Origin: Bacteroidaceae bacterium | GTDB lineage: Bacteria > Bacteroidota > Bacteroidia > Bacteroidales > Bacteroidaceae | Direction: 5' to 3' | DNA: 6,955 nucleotides | Assembly (NCBI GenBank): GCA_016302435.1 | Contig: JAEDNQ010000117.1 | Location: forward strand, 1-6,955 | Shown here: positions 1 through 5,067 of the stretch, one piece after another | How positions within the stretch are numbered: the first letter of the stretch is position 1 | Layout of the letters: every line of letters begins with the position of its first letter | Notes under the pieces: model-generated | The model's input: the letters and a program-made list of their open reading frames with translations, nothing else | What the model was told of the DNA's origin: nothing | Databases searched by the model: none | Position numbers and translations under genes: made by a program

Positions 1-34
1 AAGCAAAAGAGACACCCTGATATAAACATGAAAA

Positions 35-53
35 CTAATTTATAGAACACCCC
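35..53 (+). repeat. 19-base repeat, left copy (probable end of a mobile element)
   Basis: The sequence CTAATTTATAGAACACCCC is the exact reverse complement of bases 6905-6923 at the other edge of the window. Similarity stops abruptly on both sides. A perfect 19-base match in opposite orientation is very unlikely by chance, even in A/T-rich DNA. Read outward, each copy begins GGGGTGTTCTATAAATTAG, which would suit the terminal inverted repeat of an insertion sequence lying mostly outside the window. I cannot name the family, and no transposase is visible. Confidence 0.6.
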
Positions 54-70
54 TACAATCATTATAAAAA

Positions 71-78
71 TCATTTTG
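71..78 (+). promoter_or_regulatory. possible weak promoter -7 element for queC
   Basis: TCATTTTG matches 5 of the 6 fixed bases of the Bacteroidetes -7 element TAnnTTTG. It is followed by CAC, as are the two better promoters in this window. No TTTG-like -33 element lies 19-21 bases upstream; that position falls on the edge of the 19-base repeat. Transcription would start near 83-86 and give a leader of about 88 bases before queC. Confidence is low because only half of the promoter is convincing. Confidence 0.3.
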
Positions 79-120
79 CACACCTACTTAATTCAAACAT
101 AGAATCTCAAAACAATTTCC

Positions 121-144
121 GGTGGAAAATTCATACACCCCACC
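121..144 (+). promoter_or_regulatory. small hairpin in the queC 5' leader, function unknown
   Basis: GGTGG (121-125) pairs perfectly with CCACC (140-144) around a 14-base loop that contains TTCATACACC. It is followed by TTAAGCAACC and an A-run before the queC start at 172. The layout, a G/C stem, a C-rich 3' side of the loop and an A-rich tail, loosely recalls class I preQ1 riboswitches, which sense the queuosine precursor. The stem is short, the loop is longer than usual and I could not draw the required pseudoknot. The hairpin is seen; the riboswitch idea is speculation. Confidence 0.2.
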
Positions 145-171
145 TTAAGCAACCCCAAAAATCCTACAGCA

Positions 172-825
172 ATGAAAGACTCCGTTATCATCGTCTCTGG
201 AGGCATGGACTCTATCACCATGCTCTACGAATACAAAGACTCCATCGGCCTCGCCATATCCTTTGATTATGGCAGCAACCACAACAGCAACGAACTTCCT
301 CTCGCTCGCATGCACTGCGAACGACTCTCCATTCCGCACATAACCATACCCCTCTCTTTCGTCCACGACTACTTCAAGTCTTCTCTCCTCTCAGGTGCAG
401 ATGCCATTCCCGAGGGTACGTACAGTGCAGACAACATGGCATCGACCGTTGTGCCCTTTCGCAATGGCATCATGCTCTCCATAGCCTGTGGCATAGCGGA
501 GAGCCGAGGCTTCAAACGAGTGATGATTGCCAACCACGGAGGCGACCACCATATTTATCCCGACTGCCGCGAGGGATTCATCAGAGCCATGAGCAACGCT
601 ATGCATGAGGGCACGGACACTCACGTCGAGGTGCATGCACCCTACACCTTCCTGTCGAAAGCTGCCATAGCAAGACGCGGAAAGCAACTCTCTATCGACT
701 ACTCCGAGACATGGTCGTGCTACAAGGGAGGTAAGCACCACTGCGGTAAGTGCGCAACCTGCATTGAGCGCAAAGAGGCACTGCTGCTCGCTGGCATTGT
801 AGACAAAACAGTATATGAGCATTGA
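172..825 (+). CDS. queC: 7-cyano-7-deazaguanine (preQ0) synthase QueC
   Basis: QueC converts 7-carboxy-7-deazaguanine to preQ0 in the cytoplasm, using ammonia and ATP; preQ0 is the precursor of queuosine in tRNA. At 217 residues it is close to the usual length (E. coli about 231). The N-terminal PP-loop SGGMDS at residues 9-14 binds ATP. The family stretches FDYGSNHNSNE, STVVPFRNGIMLSIA and YPDCREGF follow in the expected order. The C-terminal zinc site is complete, with Cys183, Cys191, Cys194 and Cys197 within CYKGGKHHCGKCATC. The N-terminus starts right at the PP-loop strand as in relatives, and the A-rich bases before ATG suit Bacteroidetes initiation. No queD, queE or queF is adjacent. 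It appears to be its own transcription unit, ended by the hairpin at 892-926. Confidence 0.95.
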   Translation: MKDSVIIVSGGMDSITMLYEYKDSIGLAISFDYGSNHNSNELPLARMHCERLSIPHITIPLSFVHDYFKSSLLSGADAIPEGTYSADNMASTVVPFRNGIMLSIACGIAESRGFKRVMIANHGGDHHIYPDCREGFIRAMSNAMHEGTDTHVEVHAPYTFLSKAAIARRGKQLSIDYSETWSCYKGGKHHCGKCATCIERKEALLLAGIVDKTVYEH

Positions 826-850
826 TGGCTTCTGTGGCTTCTGTGGCTTC
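826..850 (+). repeat. short tandem repeat, 9-base unit, just after the queC stop
   Basis: The unit TGGCTTCTG occurs twice (826-834 and 835-843), followed by the first seven bases of a third copy (844-850). It begins at the base after the queC TGA. It is most likely a slippage product in untranslated sequence. If the stop were lost, the 9-base unit would stay in frame. No function is evident. Confidence 0.8.
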
Positions 851-891
851 GATAGCCGATAGGAACAGCTTAGCCTCTACAGTCTTTTAGA

Positions 892-935
892 AAGCGCAAA
901 TGGCAGCACTTGTTGCCTTTGAGCTTGCTTTTTTT
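892..935 (+). terminator. intrinsic terminator after queC
   Basis: Bases 892-907 fold back on 912-926 around the loop ACTT. The inner stem GGCAGC/GTTGCC has six pairs including one G-T. Then come a bulged T901, CAAA/TTTG, a G-A mismatch and AAGC/GCTT. A run of seven T (929-935) follows two bases later. The T-run can also pair with the A-run at 947-955, giving a T/A-rich hairpin just upstream of the leu promoter. The position, about 70 bases past the queC stop, fits a terminator for that gene. Confidence 0.65.
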
Positions 936-965
936 CTTCTTTTTTCAAAAAAAAAGCTATTTCTT

Positions 966-996
966 TTTGCTGTTATTCCAAATTCTCTTATCTTTG
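966..996 (+). promoter_or_regulatory. promoter of the leu operon (Bacteroidetes type)
   Basis: TTTG at 966-969 is the -33 element and TATCTTTG at 989-996 is an exact match to the -7 consensus TAnnTTTG. The spacer is 19 bases, within the known optimum for the Bacteroidetes primary sigma factor. Transcription would begin near 1001-1004, about 45 bases before the leader peptide and about 257 before leuA. The region just upstream is rich in A/T runs. Confidence 0.85.
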
Positions 997-1046
997 CACC
1001 CGATTTTTTAAAATAACACAAATAAACACTAACATTACACGCAATA

Positions 1047-1142
1047 ATGGCGACATACACTAACATAGCACTTCTTAGCCTTCTTGCACTACGACTTACA
1101 AAGCCGCAGGTGAGAAAGGTGTGCTCATGTTGCATAGCATAA
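1047..1142 (+). CDS. leuL: leucine leader peptide of the leu operon attenuator (31 residues)
   Basis: This short reading frame starts at ATG 1047 and stops at TAA 1140-1142. Residues 9-17 read LLSLLALRL, so six of nine codons are leucine (1071-1097). It lies between a good promoter and an intrinsic terminator directly ahead of leuA, the standard layout of a leucine-sensing attenuator. The peptide is a sensor and probably has no other role. Its 3' part (codons 22-25) encodes the antiterminator strand, so the tail residues VCSCCIA are probably shaped by RNA structure rather than protein function. The start has no competing ATG in frame nearby, and the bases before it are A/T-rich with no Shine-Dalgarno site, normal here. 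The symbol is given by analogy with enterobacterial leuL; there is no sequence homology to rely on. Confidence 0.85.
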   Translation: MATYTNIALLSLLALRLTKPQVRKVCSCCIA

Positions 1143-1172
1143 TGACAAAATTCATTTATCAACCTTTCTCAC
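1110..1172 (+). promoter_or_regulatory. antiterminator of the leu attenuator
   Basis: GTGAGAAAGGT at 1110-1120 is perfectly complementary over 11 bases to ACCTTTCTCAC at 1162-1172. The second strand is also the 5' arm of the terminator, so the two structures exclude each other. The first strand starts 13 bases after the last leucine codon. A ribosome stalled on the leucine codons would leave it largely free to pair, whereas one moving on to the stop codon would disrupt it. Weaker, imperfect pairing of 1110-1119 with 1079-1089 in the leucine codons could act as the alternative hairpin when no ribosome is there. Confidence 0.8.
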
Positions 1173-1199
1173 GCTTGTGGGGAAGGTTTTGTTTTTTTT
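1161..1199 (+). terminator. attenuator terminator ahead of leuA
   Basis: AACCTTTCTCAC (1161-1172) pairs with GTGGGGAAGGTT (1177-1188) over twelve positions, including two G-T pairs, around the four-base loop GCTT. A U-rich tract follows directly, with eight T at 1192-1199. It sits 19 bases after the leader peptide stop and 60 bases before leuA, so it can only be an attenuator for the operon, not the end of a normal gene. Confidence 0.9.
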
Positions 1200-1259
1200 A
1201 TGCTCATAGTGACCGTGTACCCATTAGCATGAGAAGAAATTAATAAAAATACAATATAT

Positions 1260-2762
1260 ATGGCAGACAGATTATTTATTTTCGACACCACCCTCCGCGA
1301 TGGCGAACAGGTGCCAGGATGTCAGCTCAACACTGTTGAGAAGATCCAGGTGGCCAAGCAGCTCGAAGCTCTCGGTGTGGATGTCATCGAGGCCGGATTC
1401 CCCATCTCCAGCCCAGGCGACTTCAACAGTGTAGTAGAAATATCCAAGGCCGTCACATGGCCTACCATCTGTGCCCTTACACGTGCTGTGGAAAAGGACA
1501 TAGACGTGGCTGCTGAGGCTCTGCAGTATGCTAAGCACAAGCGCATTCACACCGGTATCGGCACATCTCCCTCACATATCAAGTACAAGTTCAACTCTAC
1601 TCCAGAGGAAATCATCGAGCGCGCTGTGGCAGCCGTCAAATATGCCAAGCGCTATGTAGAGGACGTGGAGTTCTACGCTGAAGACGCGGGTCGTACAGAC
1701 AATGAGTATCTCGCGCGCGTCATTGACGCAGTGACAAAGGCTGGAGCTACCGTCTGCAATATCCCCGACACCACAGGCTTCCGTGTGCCAAACGAGTATC
1801 AGGAAAAAATCAAGTATCTCTACGAACATGTCGATGCCTTCGCGGCAGGCAAGTCCATCCTCTCCACCCATTGCCACAACGACCTCGGCATGGCCACAGC
1901 CAACACAGTGGCAGGTGTGCTCGGAGGAGCCCGTCAGGTTGAGGTTACCATCAACGGTATAGGTGAGCGTGCAGGAAACACCTCCCTCGAAGAAGTGGCA
2001 ATGATCTTCAAGACACACCCAGACCTCGGCATCGAGACCAACATCAACACAACAAAGATATACCCCACAAGCCGCATGGTGTCCAGCCTCATGAACATGC
2101 CCGTGCAGCCCAACAAGGCCATCGTCGGCAAGAATGCCTTCGCTCACTCAAGCGGCATACATCAGGACGGAGTGCTCAAAAATGCCTCCACCTACGAGAT
2201 TATGGACCCCAAGGAGGTCGGCATCGACGACAATGCCATCGTCCTCACAGCTCGTTCAGGTCGTGCTGCACTCAAACATCGTCTGCATGTCAACGGTGTG
2301 GAGGTGGAAGGAGAGAAGCTTGACAAGATATATGAGGCATTCCTCAAACTGGCTGACCGCAAGAAGGAAGTCACCGACGACGACATCCTCGTGCTCGCCG
2401 GTGCAGAGCGCTCCGACACACACGACATTAAGCTCGACTACCTGCAGGTCACTACAGGCATGGGCGTGAAGAGCGTAGCCTCTATAGGCCTCGCCATCGC
2501 CAACGAACACTTTGAGGCTGCCGCTACAGGCAACGGACCAGTCGATGCTGCCATCAAGGCTCTCAAGCAGATCATCCGCCGTGAGATGACTCTCAAGGAG
2601 TTCACCATCCAGGCTATCTCAAAGGGCTCAGACGACATGGGCAAGGTTCACATGCAAGTCGAGTACGACGGTCGCGTGTACTACGGCTTCGGCGCAAACA
2701 CCGACATCGTCACAGCTTCTGTAGAGGCATACATCGACTGTATAAACAAGTTTAAAAAGTAA
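1260..2762 (+). CDS. leuA: 2-isopropylmalate synthase LeuA
   Basis: LeuA condenses acetyl-CoA with 2-oxoisovalerate to 2-isopropylmalate, the committed step of leucine synthesis, in the cytoplasm. The 500-residue protein has the HMGL-like TIM barrel at about 5-275, with DTTLRDGEQVPGC at 9-21 (Arg13, Asp14), the metal histidines His204 and His206 in HCHND, and NGIGERAGN at 232-240 ending in the metal ligand Asn240. HSSGIHQDG begins the linker. A C-terminal LeuA dimer domain (about 370-497), with GMGVKSVASI and NGPVDAAIKAL, is the part that binds leucine for feedback inhibition in this family. Citramalate synthase is a related alternative, but the leuCD neighbours and leucine leader favour LeuA. 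It is the first structural gene of the operon, 55 bases before leuC, and is controlled by the attenuator upstream. Confidence 0.95.
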   Translation: MADRLFIFDTTLRDGEQVPGCQLNTVEKIQVAKQLEALGVDVIEAGFPISSPGDFNSVVEISKAVTWPTICALTRAVEKDIDVAAEALQYAKHKRIHTGIGTSPSHIKYKFNSTPEEIIERAVAAVKYAKRYVEDVEFYAEDAGRTDNEYLARVIDAVTKAGATVCNIPDTTGFRVPNEYQEKIKYLYEHVDAFAAGKSILSTHCHNDLGMATANTVAGVLGGARQVEVTINGIGERAGNTSLEEVAMIFKTHPDLGIETNINTTKIYPTSRMVSSLMNMPVQPNKAIVGKNAFAHSSGIHQDGVLKNASTYEIMDPKEVGIDDNAIVLTARSGRAALKHRLHVNGVEVEGEKLDKIYEAFLKLADRKKEVTDDDILVLAGAERSDTHDIKLDYLQVTTGMGVKSVASIGLAIANEHFEAAATGNGPVDAAIKALKQIIRREMTLKEFTIQAISKGSDDMGKVHMQVEYDGRVYYGFGANTDIVTASVEAYIDCINKFKK

Positions 2763-2817
2763 AAGACACGTCGGGGAAACCGCTCGACAGCTGACTGCAT
2801 TAATATTCACACACACA

Positions 2818-4209
2818 ATGAGCAAGACTTTATTTGACAAGATTTGGGACGCCCACGTCGTGCAGCACGTGGAGGATGGTCCCACGCAACTCTATATCGA
2901 CCGCCTATACGCACACGAGGTAACAAGCCCACAGGCTTTCGACACACTCCGAGACAAAAACATCAAGGTGTTCCGTCCCGACCACGTCATCGCCATGCCC
3001 GACCACAACACTCCCTCCGACCAGCAGGAGCGCATCGACGACCCTGTAGGACGCAAGCAGGTGGAGACTCTCAAGGCCAACTGCGAGGAGTTCGGCATCA
3101 AGCACTTCTCCATGGGCACAAAGGACAACGGCATCATCCACGTTGTCGGACCAGAGAAGGCTCTCTCCCTCCCAGGCATGACCATTGTCTGTGGCGACTC
3201 CCACACCTCAACCCACGGAGCTGTAGGTGCCATCGCCATGGGCATCGGCACAAGCGAGGTGGCACAAGTCCTCGCTTCACAGTGCATACTGCAGAGCAAG
3301 CCTAAGACTATGCGCATCAACATAGAGGGTGAACTGCCCAAATGCACTACAGCCAAAGATGTGGCTCTCTACATCATGGCTCAGATGACAACATCGGGAG
3401 CTACAGGATATGCTGTTGAATACGCTGGTTCGGCTGTGCGCAACATGAGCATGGAAGGCCGACTCACTCTCTCCAACCTCTCCATAGAGATGGGTTCTCG
3501 AGCTGGACTCATAGCTCCAGACGAGACAACCTTTGCCTACCTCAAGGGACGTGAGTACGCTCCTAAGGGCGAGGAGTGGGACAAGGCAGTGGCACAGTGG
3601 AAACAGCTCTACTCCGACCCCGACGCTGTCTTTGACAAGGAGGTCACTTATCGTGCAGAGGACATCGTGCCCCGCATCACCTACGGCACCAACCCCGGTG
3701 CAGGCATCGCCATCGACGAGTGCATACCTACCACAGAGGGCATGAGCGACTCAGAGAAGGAGCAATTCCTCAGCATGCTCGACTACATGCAGTTTGAACC
3801 AGGCCAGAAGCTTGAGGGCACTCCAGTAGACTATGTCTTCCTCGGAGCATGCACCAACGGACGCATAGAAGACTTCCGTGCCTTTGCCTCTGTCGTCAAG
3901 GGAAAGAAGAAGGCTGACAGCATCGTCGCCTGGCTCGTTCCTGGTTCATGGCTCGTGCGTCAGCAGATTATCGACGAGGGCATAGACAAGATACTCGAGG
4001 AGGCTGGCTTTGAACTCCGACTCCCATCCTGCTCTTCTTGCCTCGCCATGAATCCAGACAAGGTGCCAGCTGGCAAACTCGCCATCTCCACCAGCAACCG
4101 TAACTTCGTAGGTCGACAGGGACCAGGTGCGCGCACCATTCTCGCCTCGCCCCTCGTAGTGGCTGCCAGTGCTATCACAGGTGTCATCACCGACCCAAGA
4201 AAACTCTAA
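2818..4209 (+). CDS. leuC: 3-isopropylmalate dehydratase large subunit LeuC
   Basis: LeuC pairs with LeuD to form isopropylmalate isomerase, which moves the hydroxyl of 2-isopropylmalate to give 3-isopropylmalate. At 463 residues it matches the bacterial single-chain LeuC length (E. coli 466). The aconitase-fold hallmarks are intact: FRPDHVIAMPDHNTPS near 52-67, GDSHTSTHGAVGAIAMGIG from residue 126, and the three [4Fe-4S] cluster cysteines Cys345 (GACTNGR), Cys405 and Cys408 (PSCSSCLAMNPD). The chain ends VITDPRKL as in relatives. The ATG start is preceded by an A/C-rich stretch. LeuD follows after 24 bases, so the two are almost certainly co-transcribed. The cluster makes the enzyme oxygen-sensitive, which fits an anaerobe. 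Confidence 0.96.
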   Translation: MSKTLFDKIWDAHVVQHVEDGPTQLYIDRLYAHEVTSPQAFDTLRDKNIKVFRPDHVIAMPDHNTPSDQQERIDDPVGRKQVETLKANCEEFGIKHFSMGTKDNGIIHVVGPEKALSLPGMTIVCGDSHTSTHGAVGAIAMGIGTSEVAQVLASQCILQSKPKTMRINIEGELPKCTTAKDVALYIMAQMTTSGATGYAVEYAGSAVRNMSMEGRLTLSNLSIEMGSRAGLIAPDETTFAYLKGREYAPKGEEWDKAVAQWKQLYSDPDAVFDKEVTYRAEDIVPRITYGTNPGAGIAIDECIPTTEGMSDSEKEQFLSMLDYMQFEPGQKLEGTPVDYVFLGACTNGRIEDFRAFASVVKGKKKADSIVAWLVPGSWLVRQQIIDEGIDKILEEAGFELRLPSCSSCLAMNPDKVPAGKLAISTSNRNFVGRQGPGARTILASPLVVAASAITGVITDPRKL

Positions 4210-4233
4210 TTTCAATTATTCCCATAAGAGACA

Positions 4234-4851
4234 ATGGCAAAAGAAAAATTTGACATCATACAGTCAACTTGCATTCCTATCGAGATTGACAACAACAATA
4301 CGGACAATATCATCCCTGCCCGCTACCTCGCTTTCACAACACGCGACCCAAAGTTCTATGGCGATGCCTTCATGCACGACCTTCGCTACGATGCCAACAA
4401 TGAGCCCATAGCCGACTTTGTCATGAACAAGCCAGAGTATAGCGAGGCTCCCCGTAAGGGCATACACGAAATCATCGTCGGTGGACAAAACTGGGGTTCT
4501 GGCTCCAGCCGTGAACATGCCGCATGGGCCATCGCTGGCTATGGCGTCAGAGTGGTCATCTCCAACTCCTTCGCCGACATCCATCGCAACAACCTCCTCA
4601 ACTGCTTTGTGCTTCCCGTCGTCGTCAGCCGCGAGTTCCAGCTCGAACTCTTCAAGACCATCGCCGACAACCCACAGGCTGAGGTCAAGGTAGATGTGCC
4701 CAACCAGACTGTCACCAACCTCTCAACAGGCCATTCAGAGCATTTCGATATCAACTCCTACAAGAAGTACTGCCTCATGAATGCCTATGACGATATAGAC
4801 TTCCTCCTCTCCAACACTGACAAAATAGAGAAGTTCGAGGCTGAGAAGTGA
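4234..4851 (+). CDS. leuD: 3-isopropylmalate dehydratase small subunit LeuD
   Basis: This is the swivel-domain partner of LeuC in isopropylmalate isomerase. It has 205 residues, the usual size (E. coli 201). The substrate-binding loop NWGSGSSREHA lies at 86-96, followed by AIAGYGVRVVISNSFADIHRNN and the LLNCFVLPV strand typical of LeuD. The N-terminal part carries NNTDNIIPARYL, corresponding to the family's D-I-I-P-x-(R/K)-(Y/F)-L motif. It is the last gene of the operon: a strong terminator starts 16 bases after its stop, where many relatives would have leuB. Nothing in the frame looks damaged. Confidence 0.96.
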   Translation: MAKEKFDIIQSTCIPIEIDNNNTDNIIPARYLAFTTRDPKFYGDAFMHDLRYDANNEPIADFVMNKPEYSEAPRKGIHEIIVGGQNWGSGSSREHAAWAIAGYGVRVVISNSFADIHRNNLLNCFVLPVVVSREFQLELFKTIADNPQAEVKVDVPNQTVTNLSTGHSEHFDINSYKKYCLMNAYDDIDFLLSNTDKIEKFEAEK

Positions 4852-4867
4852 TGACCGCTTAGAAATG

Positions 4868-4909
4868 GTGCCCCGAAAGCAGCAAGATGCTTTCGGGGCA
4901 CTGTTTTTT
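4868..4909 (+). terminator. strong intrinsic terminator of the leu operon
   Basis: GTGCCCCGAAAGC (4868-4880) and GCTTTCGGGGCAC (4889-4901) form 13 perfect pairs around an eight-base loop, and two further G-T pairs can extend the stem. Six T follow at 4904-4909. The hairpin begins 16 bases after the leuD stop, so the operon ends here. Confidence 0.93.
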
Positions 4910-4983
4910 CCCCGTTTTCGTTACATACTGCATGCCCAGCACTTTATATTGAAGAAATTTTTAGTTAATAAACGCAAAATATC

Positions 4984-5014
4984 TATGGGTTTTCGTTGAT
5001 TTATATTACTTTTG
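4984..5014 (+). promoter_or_regulatory. promoter of the phosphate transporter gene
   Basis: TACTTTTG at 5007-5014 matches the -7 consensus TAnnTTTG exactly. TATG at 4984-4987, 19 bases upstream, is a three-out-of-four match to the -33 TTTG. Transcription would start near 5019-5022, about 47 bases before the chosen ATG. The -33 box is imperfect, which leaves room for regulation. Confidence 0.7.
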
Positions 5015-5024
5015 CACTAAAATG

Positions 5025-5040
5025 TGTAACACATGTTACA
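5025..5040 (+). promoter_or_regulatory. inverted repeat, candidate operator
   Basis: TGTAACA and TGTTACA form a perfect 7+7 inverted repeat separated by CA. It begins a few bases after the predicted transcription start. GTTACA occurs again at 5052-5057 and TTACA at 5058-5062. This position suits a repressor site for a dimeric regulator. The spacer of two bases is too short for an RNA hairpin of that stem, which favours DNA binding. The regulator is unknown to me. Confidence 0.5.
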
Positions 5041-5067
5041 ATAATATTAAAGTTACATTACAATTTT

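Noticed and set aside
887..1162. 91-codon minus-strand frame over the leu leader region
   Set aside because: It overlaps the queC terminator, leu promoter and leader peptide on the other strand, has a low-complexity Lys/Ser/Ala stretch from the T-runs, and resembles no family I know.
1200..1232. Ten-codon frame (ATG at 1200 to TGA) between the attenuator and leuA
   Set aside because: It begins at the last base of the U-tract region, has no coding signal, and only two leucines; most likely chance.
1572..2147. 191-codon minus-strand frame inside leuA
   Set aside because: It lies wholly within a clearly functional leuA; its length follows from the codon bias of the plus-strand gene and its product has no recognisable features.
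2763..2817. Possible small hairpin (GTCG/CGAC with an inner GAAA loop) between leuA and leuC
   Set aside because: The stem is short and interrupted, with no T-run; it does not suggest a terminator or a regulated break in the operon.
2844..3356. Overlapping frames of about 150 codons on both strands inside leuC
   Set aside because: They are out-of-frame readings of leuC; their Arg/His/Pro-rich or Met/Ser-rich products are typical shadow translations.
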